A DNA stretch of 64,000 nt from Faeciplasma sp048393055 (lineage in GTDB: Bacteria > Bacillota > Clostridia > Oscillospirales > Ruminococcaceae), in NCBI GenBank assembly GCA_048393055.1, contig DBFJJS010000016.1, positions 109,636 to 173,635 of the forward strand, written 5' to 3'. This document shows positions 1 through 8,268 of this stretch, one piece after another (the stretch's first letter is position 1; every line of letters starts with the position of its first letter). The notes beneath the pieces are model-generated. The model made no database searches. It had not been told where the DNA came from and saw nothing but the letters and a program-made list of their open reading frames with translations. A program made the position numbers and the translations under genes.

Positions 1-1870
1 ATTGTAACCACAGATGATAGGGGTAATACTGTACCAATTAGCAATGTTGAATACAAGCAGAATTTTAAAAACACCTATCTTACAACAAAATATATGTTAA
101 GTTATGTGTTTAAAAAAAGCAGGCATGGACCTATGCTGTAATACAATTTTTAATGGCGCTTTACAATGTGGTGCCCTCGATTGTGTATACTGTATTTCCA
201 GGTTTGATTATTACAGAGCTTATGGGCGAAAAAAGGATAAAAGCATTAGCGCTGTATTTGGGAGTTCTTGTATTGACACCGGTACTCAGCAGTGTAATAA
301 GAAGGGTAGCCAATTATACATCTTTGCGTATATACAAAAACTTGGCAAATGAGTTCTTGAGGGACTACGACATTCGTTCTGCAATGATGGACTACGATGC
401 TTTTGAAGATCCAGATATTCAAAATATCAATGAAAGAATCTATGGCACATTCTATAACGCTTTGACTGTTGTTGATAATGTGTGCGGATTGCTGACTTCT
501 GTGGTTACCCTAGCGGCTATTTTTACAATTGTCGCAAATTTAAATGTTTTCATGGCGCTTGTGGTGCTTCTGGTTATGTTTTTGAATTCATGTATTACCA
601 AAAGGCAAAACGCAAAAAGTCACGAAATAGACAAGGAAATGAGTCCATATCAAAGATATATTAGTTCGTCGCTTATACTAGTATTACATGGTGCATGGGC
701 TGCCAAAGAGGTTCGGCTGTTTAATTTAAAAGAGTTTTTTGCTGATAAACTGTACAAAAAAGGTGCGAAGCCGATCAGATTTCTCTAAAGGGATCTAGAA
801 ATTCGCTAAATGCGGGAATATTATATTCGCTGACCGGCTTAATTCAACAAATATTAATGTACATATATTTAATATATATGGTGTTGTATCGCTCGTTAAG
901 CATAGGTTACATGACAATATTTATGTCTGCAACTGGTCGATTGTCTGAGGCGTTTAATAGTATTGTAAACAGTTACATGAGAATGGCAAAAAGCGGTATG
1001 GAAATTCATGAGCTTATGATATTTATGGAAACACCTATCAAACAGTATGCTACCGGAACAAAGATCCCTGTTTTTGATGAGAATTCAATTTTTGAATTTA
1101 GGAATGTGTCATTCAAATATCTCAAATCTGATATTTACGCAATTAAGAACTTGAGTTTAAAATTTTATGCAAATCAAAGATTGTGCATAGTAGGAAGTAA
1201 TGGCTCAGGTAAAACAACTTTTTTGAAACTGTTGACAAGACTTTATTTTCCTACAGAAGGCGAAATTCTGTTGAATGGTGTCAATATAAATGAATACGAT
1301 TATGAAAAGTATCAACAACTTTTTGCACCTGTTTTTCAAGATTACTCGCTATATCTGTTGTCACTACGTGAAAATATCACTTTTTCAAATGAAAATGGCG
1401 ATGATAATGACATCATCAATATTTGTAAAGAATGTGGTCTCTATGACTTGATTGAAAAGTTACCGCGTGGAATTAACACAAGTGTATACAAATTATTCGA
1501 TGAAGAAGGATTCGAGCCATCTGGTGGAGAAGGGCAAAAAATAGCAATAGCCAGGGCATTATATCATAATGCTCCGGTTTATCTATTGGATGAGCCAACG
1601 TCAGCGCTTGACCCTGTTGCAGAACATGATATTTATGCGCAATTTTATAACCTGATAAAGAGCAAAACCGCAATTCTCATTACTCACCGCCTGTCCGCTG
1701 TTCAGCTTGCGGATAAAGTTGCAGTATTTAGCGAGGGACAGGTTGTCGAGTACGGCACGCATACTGAGCTATATGCTAAAGGCGGCGTCTATACCGAAAT
1801 GTTCGATAAACAGGCGCAGTTCTACAGAGACGCCAAAACAGATCCTTCTGAGGAAGATAACGAGCAATAG
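1..1870 (+). pseudogene. ABC exporter half-transporter (TM + ATPase), two frameshifts, 5' end outside window
   Basis: The pieces add up to one type-I ABC exporter (six-helix membrane domain then nucleotide-binding domain), about 590 residues from the Met at 94. The first frame is open from base 1 and stops at 139-141. The membrane domain resumes in another frame (about 114-788), and the rest, including the ATPase, lies in a third (about 788-1870). Both switches occur at A-runs (112-118 and 757-762), and one added A at each restores a continuous protein. Walker A (GSNGSGKTT), signature (SGGEGQ), Walker B (LLDEPTSALD) and the H-loop (THR) are intact. The region is more AT-rich than its neighbours. 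It may be a recent pseudogene, a homopolymer sequencing artefact or, less likely, a slippage-expressed gene. The substrate is unknown. Confidence 0.8.
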
Positions 1871-1929
1871 GTAGTGACACATATTGAATGTGTAATAAAA
1901 AGAATTCTCACTTCTAATTGAGCGAAAGA

Positions 1930-1945
1930 ACTAATATATATTAGT
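1930..1945. promoter_or_regulatory. Perfect 16-bp palindrome upstream of spoIIID
   Basis: ACTAATATATATTAGT is a perfect inverted repeat 23 bases before the spoIIID start codon and just upstream of its ribosome-binding site. It could be an operator or a small RNA hairpin. Because it is so AT-rich it could also be chance. Confidence 0.3.
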
Positions 1946-1968
1946 AAAACGCAAATAGGAGTGAGCTT

Positions 1969-2232
1969 ATGACGGAAATACCGAAAGGTGAGGAACGCCC
2001 GGTCATCTTAGGCGAATACATAATAGAGCATAAGGCGACCGTTAGGCAGACTGCAAGACAGTTCGGAATAAGTAAGTCGACGGTGCATAAAGACGTAAGT
2101 GAACGCTTGAAAAAAGTAAAGCCGTCGTTGTATAAAGAGGTTAAGGTAGTACTTGATATTAATAAACAGGAAAGACATATAAGAGGCGGAGAGGCTACAA
2201 AGAGAAAATATGAAATGGCAGCGCTAAAGTAA
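1969..2232 (+). CDS. spoIIID: Stage III sporulation transcriptional regulator SpoIIID
   Basis: The 87-residue protein is the size and sequence type of SpoIIID, the small DNA-binding regulator that adjusts the SigE regulon in the mother cell during sporulation. Residues about 22-45 form the helix-turn-helix (TVRQTARQFGISKSTVHKDV). A basic C-terminal tail (residues about 60-87) follows, as in the family. The start is supported by AGGAGTGAG just before the ATG. It stands alone between the broken ABC gene and a strong hairpin at 2252, so it is probably monocistronic. SpoIIID genes are normally SigE-dependent; I could not pick out a convincing SigE promoter here. Confidence 0.95.
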   Translation: MTEIPKGEERPVILGEYIIEHKATVRQTARQFGISKSTVHKDVSERLKKVKPSLYKEVKVVLDINKQERHIRGGEATKRKYEMAALK

Positions 2233-2251
2233 TAAAAAACGGATAAAACGC

Positions 2252-2290
2252 AAGCAGCATTCCATGGACATAGCTATGGAATGCTGCTTA
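2252..2290 (+). terminator. Terminator-like hairpin after spoIIID
   Basis: A perfect 14-bp stem (AAGCAGCATTCCAT pairing with ATGGAATGCTGCTT) with a 10-nt loop starts 20 bases after the spoIIID stop. The U-tract is weak (AAATTTATG), so termination may be partial. Confidence 0.7.
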
Positions 2291-2321
2291 AATTTATGTA
2301 TGCTAATTTGTCTCATTAATA

Positions 2322-2350
2322 TTGAAATTATAAAATAACAATGCTAAAAT
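2322..2350 (+). promoter_or_regulatory. SigA-type promoter for the DtxR-family gene
   Basis: TTGAAA (2322-2327), a 17-bp spacer and TAAAAT (2345-2350) lie about 30 bp before the start codon at 2382. No obvious metal-regulator palindrome overlaps it. Confidence 0.6.
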
Positions 2351-2381
2351 AATATAGATTAAATACTTAAGGAGGATAGCA

Positions 2382-2759
2382 ATGCATCTTGCGGAATCTG
2401 GGGAAATGTATCTCGAAACGGTTTATATATTATCACAGCGAATGGAATTTGTCAGATCGTTGGACGTAGCGCAGTATATGGGCTTTTCAAAACCAAGTGT
2501 AAGCCGTGCGGTTGGAATATTAAAGGATAGCAATTACCTTACGGTCGACAGCGACGGATACCTGCATTTGACGGAATCGGGAGAAGAAGTTGCAAAAAAA
2601 ATATACGAGCGTCATACTATACTCACTGAACTTTTTACTCTTCTCGGAGTAGATAAAAAGATTGCCGCTGAGGATGCGTGCAAGATTGAGCACGACATAA
2701 GCGACGAGACATTTGAGGCTATAAAAAGGCACTTCAAAGACCATTCCGGCAATATTTAG
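2382..2759 (+). CDS. DtxR/MntR-family metal-dependent transcriptional regulator
   Basis: The 125-residue protein has an N-terminal winged helix (residues about 8-65, including GFSKPSVSRAVGILK). It is followed by the metal-binding dimerisation helices of the DtxR/MntR family, with candidate ligand residues in ERH, EDACKIEHD and FKDH. The length suits the short MntR-like branch without the C-terminal SH3-like domain. Family members sense Mn(II) or Fe(II) and repress metal uptake. AAGGAGG sits before the ATG. No metal transporter is adjacent, so the regulon must lie elsewhere. Whether it senses Mn or Fe cannot be told from the sequence. Confidence 0.88.
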   Translation: MHLAESGEMYLETVYILSQRMEFVRSLDVAQYMGFSKPSVSRAVGILKDSNYLTVDSDGYLHLTESGEEVAKKIYERHTILTELFTLLGVDKKIAAEDACKIEHDISDETFEAIKRHFKDHSGNI

Positions 2760-2898
2760 CCAAACTAAAACCTGATGTATTCCTTTTTGGCACACATCAG
2801 ACAGCTTATGCGGCGTTTTGTGCCGAAATTATACCGGAATGTCTGGCATGTTATTTCAAAGACACGATTTTATAAAGATATTTCTAAAGGAGCATTCT

Positions 2899-3570
2899 AT
2901 GAGGAAGGAAAGGAAGAGCAAAAAAGAAATATACGGGATTATAGGTGTCGGAAGATTCGGATTTGCTCTTGCACAGAGCCTTGCCGAAACGGGAGCGGAA
3001 ATTATGGTTCTTGACAGAGATCCGCAAAAAATAAAGGCAATGCTCGAATATACCGATAATGCGTTTACAGTGCCAGATTTAACAAAGGAAATAATGCATG
3101 ACTGCGGTCTGCGAAACTGCGACACGGTTATAGTATGCATAGGCGAGCAGGTAGCTACCAGCATACTTACTACGCTTAATGTAATTGAGCTTGGAGTAAA
3201 AAAGGTTATAGCAAAGGCTTCCAGCGTTGAGCACGGCGCGGTGCTTGAAAAACTTGGAGCGGAAGTTGTATATCCTGAGAGGGACAGGGCAATAAGGCTT
3301 GCAAAAAAGCTTACTTCCTCAAAAATATTGGAGTACATCACTCTAAGCGGTGAAATTGATATTACCGAAATAGAGCTTTCCGATGTGCCGGAAGACATGA
3401 CTGTAATGAAGTACGGCTTTAGAAACAAATATAGTCTTAACCTCATTGCTATTAAGCACGCTGAGAACATAACCGTCGATATAGGTCCGGATACTCCGGT
3501 GCACAGCAAGGATACGGTCGTGGTATGCGGAACGAGAAAAGATATTGCAAAATTCGAGGAAAACATATAA
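2899..3570 (+). CDS. TrkA/KtrA-family RCK potassium-channel regulatory subunit
   Basis: The 223-residue protein has an N-terminal Rossmann RCK domain with the nucleotide-binding glycine motif GIIGVGRFGFALAQSL and the usual acidic residue after the second strand (MVLDRD). A C-terminal TrkA_C domain follows (residues about 140-223). Such proteins bind NAD(H) or ATP/ADP (RCK) and often c-di-AMP (TrkA_C), and gate a KtrB/TrkH K+ channel. The start at 2899 is preferred because AAAGGAG lies directly before it and the protein then begins as KtrA proteins do. No channel subunit is adjacent: the next gene is an MFS transporter. Confidence 0.9.
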   Translation: MRKERKSKKEIYGIIGVGRFGFALAQSLAETGAEIMVLDRDPQKIKAMLEYTDNAFTVPDLTKEIMHDCGLRNCDTVIVCIGEQVATSILTTLNVIELGVKKVIAKASSVEHGAVLEKLGAEVVYPERDRAIRLAKKLTSSKILEYITLSGEIDITEIELSDVPEDMTVMKYGFRNKYSLNLIAIKHAENITVDIGPDTPVHSKDTVVVCGTRKDIAKFEENI

Positions 3571-3657
3571 AATATTTTAGGCATAAAATGCTAATAACGC
3601 AGTGCGCATCTGAAAACTGTTGATGCAACTTTAATGTCAGATTTGAGGATTAATTTG

Positions 3658-4878
3658 ATGAGGCTTAGCTATAGAAACACCATACGTTGTTCATATATAG
3701 GATATATCACACAGGCGATAGTAAATATTTTTGCTCCGCTTTTGTATGTTACGTTTAATCAGGAGTTTGAAATATCGATATCTCAAATTACGTTTATTAC
3801 AACCCTTAATTTTATGGTGCAGCTTTTAATAGATCTTCTGAGTGCAAGATTTGTTGATAAAATAGGGTACCGTAAGTGCATAGTTTCAGCACATATTTTC
3901 TCTGCTGCCGGACTTGTCGGCATGGCGGTTTTGCCAAACGTGCTTCCGAATTCTTACGCAGGGCTTCTTGTATCCGTAATGCTTTATGCCGTTGGAGGCG
4001 GTTTAATTGAGGTGCTCGTCAGCCCTATCGTTGAGGCGTGCCCTACAGACAGCGATAAAAAGTCTTCGGAAATGAGTCTTCTTCATTCATTTTACTGCTG
4101 GGGCTCTGTTGCTGTGATCGTTATTACGACGGGCTTTTTTGCGTTGTTTGGGAGAGAAAACTGGAGGATAATGTCCTGCTTATGGGCAATGGTTCCTGCT
4201 GCTAATGCTATTATGTTTTCAAAAGTTCCGATAGCAAGGCTCACAGAGGAAAATGAGGGCATGAAGATAAGAGAGCTCGGGAAAATGAAGACGTTTTGGA
4301 TATTTGCAGTTCTGATGTTCTGTGCGGGCGCAGGTGAGCTTGCACTTACGCAGTGGGCATCAGCCTTTGCAGAGACGAGCCTAAATATACCTAAGACCAT
4401 AGGCGATTTGGCCGGACCGTGCATGTTCTCTGTTTTGATGGGACTTGCAAGAGTTTTTTATGCAAAGTTTTCACAAAGAATAAACCTAATTTCATTTATA
4501 ATCGGCAGCTCTGTCCTTTGCGTGGTGTCTTATCTTATTGTTGTTTTGTCGCCGAACCCGATACTTTCGCTTGTCGGCTGCGGCTTGTGCGGACTGTCTG
4601 TAGGAATATTGTGGCCTGGTTCGTTCAGCATAGCGTCATCGGAATGCCCCAGGGGAGGCACTGCGATGTTTGCTCTTTTGGCTTTGGCAGGAGATCTAGG
4701 ATGCACAAGCGGACCCACAATCGTAGGCTTTGTTGCGGATGCATCCGGAGGCGGGCTGAGAGCGGGTCTGGCATCTGCAATAATTTTCCCTGTTGTGCTG
4801 ATTATCGCGGCGTCGCTGTTCAAAAAAATGAAAACGGCAGGTAAAAAAGCAATTTGCCGCGATGCGTCCAAGTCATAG
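3658..4878 (+). CDS. MFS transporter
   Basis: About 406 residues with roughly 12 hydrophobic segments and the loop-2 motif of the major facilitator superfamily (ARFVDKIGYRK, about residues 61-71). The protein is divergent from well-defined MFS subfamilies; its overall layout recalls the fucose-permease-like group, but I would not assign a substrate. The ATG at 3658 follows GAGG with acceptable spacing. An in-frame ATG at 3634 lacks a ribosome-binding site. The gene follows the RCK gene by about 90 bases and may share its transcript. A 10-bp hairpin follows the stop. Confidence 0.82.
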   Translation: MRLSYRNTIRCSYIGYITQAIVNIFAPLLYVTFNQEFEISISQITFITTLNFMVQLLIDLLSARFVDKIGYRKCIVSAHIFSAAGLVGMAVLPNVLPNSYAGLLVSVMLYAVGGGLIEVLVSPIVEACPTDSDKKSSEMSLLHSFYCWGSVAVIVITTGFFALFGRENWRIMSCLWAMVPAANAIMFSKVPIARLTEENEGMKIRELGKMKTFWIFAVLMFCAGAGELALTQWASAFAETSLNIPKTIGDLAGPCMFSVLMGLARVFYAKFSQRINLISFIIGSSVLCVVSYLIVVLSPNPILSLVGCGLCGLSVGILWPGSFSIASSECPRGGTAMFALLALAGDLGCTSGPTIVGFVADASGGGLRAGLASAIIFPVVLIIAASLFKKMKTAGKKAICRDASKS

Positions 4879-4898
4879 TCATAACGTAAGTAATAACT

Positions 4899-4933
4899 TG
4901 TCAGCATGATAAATAATATTTACCATGCTGACA
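4899..4933 (+). terminator. 10-bp hairpin between MFS gene and M50 protease
   Basis: TGTCAGCATG (4899-4908) pairs perfectly with CATGCTGACA (4924-4933). The tail (TTTAAGTTTTG) is moderately U-rich. The apparent start codon of the next gene (4925) lies inside the 3' arm, so the hairpin could terminate the upstream transcript, control translation of the next gene, or both. Confidence 0.55.
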
Positions 4934-5488
4934 TTTAAGTTTTGTAAATTGGACGTATGCGTAACATTTGGATTTTTATTTTTAATGGCTGTTAATACAA
5001 TTGAGACCCACGAAGTTACGCTTTCCTGCCTTGTGTTTTGCTTTATACATGAGACTGCGCACCTTGCCGCCATGTGGCTTGTTGGAGCAGGCGTATCTGA
5101 AATTAAGCTGTACGGGGGAGGAATAAAGATTACCGGCACTGATATAGAAAGCCTTCCGGCGTCTAAGCGTCTGTTTGTGTATCTGTCCGGCTGTGCGGCA
5201 AATTTGATTTTGGCGGCTGTATTTATGTGCTTGAGAAGCACGCTGCTTGTTGTTATAAATATTTGCATTGCGGCGTTCAATTTGCTTCCCATATATTATT
5301 TCGACGGAGGCATGGTTCTAAAAACGCTTTTTTGCGAACACGAAAGCGTGCTTAAAATACTGTCAGGGATTGCTTTTGCTCTGGTGATTGCAATGGCGGC
5401 TGCTTCTCTTGTTGTGACGCCGTACAGCGTGTCCTTCTCAGCGCTTATAACCGTGCTGTTTGTTGCTGTTTCCGAGCTGTTCGGATGA
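4925..5488 (+). CDS. M50-family intramembrane metalloprotease, SpoIVFB-like
   Basis: The 187-residue membrane protein has the site-2 protease motifs: HETAH (zinc ligands, HExxH type, residues about 40-44) in a hydrophobic segment, and NLLPIYYFDGG (third zinc ligand Asp, residues about 120-130) in a later one. SpoIVFB, the pro-SigK protease of Bacillus, belongs to this family, but it is longer and often has a CBS domain. This one is a minimal core, so a role in SigK processing is only possible. The start is uncertain: the ATG at 4925 lies in a hairpin arm and has no ribosome-binding site. An in-frame TTG (4949) or ATG (4985-4990 region) is an alternative. Confidence 0.8.
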   Translation: MLTFKFCKLDVCVTFGFLFLMAVNTIETHEVTLSCLVFCFIHETAHLAAMWLVGAGVSEIKLYGGGIKITGTDIESLPASKRLFVYLSGCAANLILAAVFMCLRSTLLVVINICIAAFNLLPIYYFDGGMVLKTLFCEHESVLKILSGIAFALVIAMAAASLVVTPYSVSFSALITVLFVAVSELFG

Positions 5489-5523
5489 TTACAAATTGGA
5501 TTTAATAAAGTATAGGCGGTAAT

Positions 5524-7377
5524 ATGATGTTAAAGGATAAAATCGAAAAGCTCGCGCTCCGGTCTGAAAAGCCCTCTCGCTATATAGGCGGGGAGGTTGG
5601 CAGCGTCATAAAGGACAAGTCTAAGGTTGATGTAAGATTTGCGTTCTGCTTTCCTGATACCTACGAAGTCGGCATGAGCCATCTCGGAATGAAAATTTTA
5701 TACGGGTTGAAAAACGCAAGGGAAAATTTTTGGTGCGAGAGGGTATTTGCCCCTGATAAAGACTTTGAAAAGCTCATGCGTGAAAATAATATACCGCTTT
5801 ACGCCCTTGAAAGCCTTGACCCGATAAAGGAGTTTGACTTTATCGGATTTACCATGCAGTATGAGCTTAGCTATACGAACGTACTTAACATGCTTGATCT
5901 TGCCGGTCTGTCGGTATTCGCTGACCAAAGGGGAGAAAACGATCCGATTGTTGTTGCGGGTGGACCGTGCGTATGCAATTCAGAGCCTTTGACGCCGTTT
6001 ATAGATTTGTTTATACTTGGAGAGGGTGAAGAGGTAAACCTTGAGCTGATGGATCTTTATAATGAGATGAAGCACAGCGGCAGGTCAAAATCCGAGTTTC
6101 TTGCCGAGGCGTCTAAAATTGAGGGAATATATGTGCCAAAGCTTTATGACGTCGAGTACAACAAAGACGGCACAGTAAGAAAAATATACTCCTGTTGCGG
6201 CGCGCCCATTCCGGTTCACAAGCGTATAATAAAGGATTTTGACAAGGTATATTACCCCGATTACTTTGTCGTGCCGTTTACGGATATAGTGCACGACAGA
6301 GCCGTTGTCGAGGTGCTCAGGGGATGTATAAGAGGATGCAGGTTTTGCCAGGCAGGCTATATTTACAGACCCTTTAGAGAAAAGAGTGTAGATACAATTG
6401 CCAGGCAGACTAAGGCTCTTTGCGAGCAGACCGGTTATGAAGAGGTATCGCTGTCTTCGCTTTCGACAAGCGACCATCCGCAGATAGAGGAGCTTTTGTC
6501 AAAGCTTGTGGATTATACCGAGTCGGAAAAGGTCAGTCTTTCGCTGCCGTCCCTGAGGATGGATAACTTCAGCGAGGAGATCATCGAAAAGATAAACCGC
6601 GTCCGCAAATCCGGGCTGACATTTGCCGCAGAGGCGGGAACGCAGAGATTAAGAGACGTTATAAATAAAAATATCACAGAGGATGAGATACTCTCTACAT
6701 GTAAGATTGCATTTGCTGCTGGCTACTCTACAGTAAAGCTTTATTTTATGATGGGACTTCCTACAGAAACCGATGAAGATATTTTAGGAATAGTGGCTCT
6801 TGTGAGAAAGATATCTGATCTGTTTTATGAGATAAACAGGGGGGTAAAGGGCAAATTTCTAAATATTTCGGTTTCATGTGCGACGTTTGTCCCGAAGCCG
6901 TTCACACCGTTTGAGTTTGAACCCCAAATAACCAGGGAGCAGCTTGTCCACCGTCAGGAAACACTCACAGGCAGCTTAAAGTCAAAGCATATCAGGGTTT
7001 CATATCACAACTACGACGTAAGCCTGCTGGAAGCTGTGCTTGCAAGGGGAGACAGAAGGCTTGCAAACGTAATATATGCGGCGTGGAAAAAAGGCTGTAC
7101 GTTTGACAGCTGGGACGAGCATTTCAGGTTTGACAAATGGCTCGAGGCGTTTAATGAGTGCGGGCTCAGCCCTGAATTTTACGCCTGCCGTCGGCGGCGA
7201 TTTGACGAGGTAATGCCATGGTCACACCTTGATTACTTTATTTCGAGGAGATTTTTAATATCCGAAAATAAAAAAGCGCATATGGGCGTAACTACGCCGA
7301 ACTGTTCGCAAAAATGTTCGGGTTGCGGCGTCAAAAAGGAATACGGAGGCACTTATTGTGGTAAAGGATTATTATGA
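5524..7377 (+). CDS. TIGR03960-family B12-binding-type radical SAM protein
   Basis: The 617-residue protein has an N-terminal cobalamin-binding-like region (residues about 35-190; FPDTYEVGMSHLGMKILYG). A radical SAM core then carries CxxxCxxC in RGCIRGCRFCQAG (residues about 268-280), which holds the 4Fe-4S cluster that cleaves S-adenosylmethionine. The C-terminus has a further Cys cluster (NCSQKCSGCG). This matches the widespread uncharacterised family found next to DUF2344 proteins. The next gene overlaps by 20 bases and is that partner. The reaction is unknown; the family often sits beside ribosome or RNA genes, and here rplS follows, so an RNA or ribosomal substrate is a fair guess. Confidence 0.9.
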   Translation: MMLKDKIEKLALRSEKPSRYIGGEVGSVIKDKSKVDVRFAFCFPDTYEVGMSHLGMKILYGLKNARENFWCERVFAPDKDFEKLMRENNIPLYALESLDPIKEFDFIGFTMQYELSYTNVLNMLDLAGLSVFADQRGENDPIVVAGGPCVCNSEPLTPFIDLFILGEGEEVNLELMDLYNEMKHSGRSKSEFLAEASKIEGIYVPKLYDVEYNKDGTVRKIYSCCGAPIPVHKRIIKDFDKVYYPDYFVVPFTDIVHDRAVVEVLRGCIRGCRFCQAGYIYRPFREKSVDTIARQTKALCEQTGYEEVSLSSLSTSDHPQIEELLSKLVDYTESEKVSLSLPSLRMDNFSEEIIEKINRVRKSGLTFAAEAGTQRLRDVINKNITEDEILSTCKIAFAAGYSTVKLYFMMGLPTETDEDILGIVALVRKISDLFYEINRGVKGKFLNISVSCATFVPKPFTPFEFEPQITREQLVHRQETLTGSLKSKHIRVSYHNYDVSLLEAVLARGDRRLANVIYAAWKKGCTFDSWDEHFRFDKWLEAFNECGLSPEFYACRRRRFDEVMPWSHLDYFISRRFLISENKKAHMGVTTPNCSQKCSGCGVKKEYGGTYCGKGLL

Positions 7378-8050
7378 CGTCAGGGCGGTTTTTAAGAAAA
7401 CGGGCAGGGCTATATACATATCTCACTTAGACCTGATGCGCCTGATGCAGAGAACGTTTAAGCGGGCAAAGCTTCCCGTGTGGTTCACAAAGGGATATAA
7501 TCCGCATGTGTACCTGATGTTTGCGCTGCCTCTGTCGCTCGGAGTTTCAAGCGAATGCGAGGTAATGGATTTTGGAATAGATATGTCGTCTGGCGCTCCT
7601 GATTATGAAGACATAAAAAAACGTTTGAATGCTTCGCTTCCGTCCGGAATAGAAGTGCTTAGGCTGTACGAGCCGAAGCACAAGCACACAGAGATAGTTT
7701 CGTGCGAATACGTCGCGGATATTTACTCTGATAATAAGAGCCCGGAGGAGCTTAAAAAGCTTTTTGACGAATTCATGTCGCAGGACGGGATATACATAGA
7801 AAAACGCTGTAAAGTAAACATGAAAAAAACGATGGTGACGGTAGATATCAAACCCGATATAACTGTTCTTGACAAGAGCACGGATAATAATTGCCTGCAC
7901 CTTGGCTTCAGGCTGCCGGCAGGCATAAGGCATTCGTTAAATATAGTTGCGGTAATCGGCGCGTTTGAGCGTTTTTGCGGGTTTGAATTTGATAGGGCGT
8001 GTATAACACGTACAAAAATATCTATAGAATCCGGCGACAATTTTATGTAG
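7358..8050 (+). CDS. DUF2344 (TIGR03936) radical SAM-linked protein
   Basis: The 230-residue protein begins with the family signature (VRAVFKKTGRAIYISHLDLMR) and includes GYNPHVYLMFALPLSLGVSSECE. In many bacteria this domain is fused to, or encoded after, the TIGR03960 radical SAM protein. Here the two genes overlap by 20 bases, which suggests translational coupling and a shared complex. The GTG start at 7358 is preceded by GGAGG. The function is unknown. The downstream rplS gene has its own promoter, so this gene probably ends the two-gene operon. Confidence 0.88.
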   Translation: MVKDYYDVRAVFKKTGRAIYISHLDLMRLMQRTFKRAKLPVWFTKGYNPHVYLMFALPLSLGVSSECEVMDFGIDMSSGAPDYEDIKKRLNASLPSGIEVLRLYEPKHKHTEIVSCEYVADIYSDNKSPEELKKLFDEFMSQDGIYIEKRCKVNMKKTMVTVDIKPDITVLDKSTDNNCLHLGFRLPAGIRHSLNIVAVIGAFERFCGFEFDRACITRTKISIESGDNFM

Positions 8051-8057
8051 TTCACTA

Positions 8058-8086
8058 TTGCATTACGTTTTGCTTTATGATATAAT
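8058..8086 (+). promoter_or_regulatory. SigA promoter for rplS
   Basis: TTGCAT (8058-8063), a 17-bp spacer and a consensus TATAAT (8081-8086) immediately follow the end of the DUF2344 gene. They imply a transcript start near 8093 and a 5' leader of about 175 nt. Confidence 0.75.
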
Positions 8087-8092
8087 ACTTAA

Positions 8093-8268
8093 GCATTTGA
8101 GTTCCGTCATGTATTCCGAGCATGATGGGGGTTAGTGCCTGTTCGATAAGAACCAGCATTAAAGCGGATAGTCCTCTGACTTTGCTATGACTCAGCCGCC
8201 GCTGTATTGCGGCTTTTGGGCTGATAGAAGTGTATGAATGTCTGAAAGAAAATAGGAGGAGTTTTAAA
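8093..8268 (+). promoter_or_regulatory. Structured 5' leader of rplS (candidate L19 leader)
   Basis: The leader folds into recognisable helices. CCGTCATG pairs with CATGATGG (about 8104-8130). A compound helix uses CAGCC/GGGCTG enclosing CCGC/GCGG (about 8193-8226). Firmicutes rplS genes commonly carry a conserved L19 leader thought to bind L19 and give feedback control. Position and layout fit, but I have not aligned it to the covariance model. Confidence 0.55.

Noticed and set aside
757..762. Programmed -1 frameshifting in the ABC gene
   Set aside because: The A-run gives only a weak slippery site in this phase (C AAA AAA), no stimulatory hairpin or pseudoknot is obvious after it, and a second break exists upstream.
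2760..2898. c-di-AMP or Mn riboswitch before the RCK gene
   Set aside because: The 139-base gap has a weak 7-bp hairpin, but I could not find the conserved core of either riboswitch class.
2856..3584. Long minus-strand reading frame opposite the RCK gene
   Set aside because: It mirrors a well-supported gene, has no ribosome-binding site, and its sequence resembles no protein family; a shadow of codon bias.
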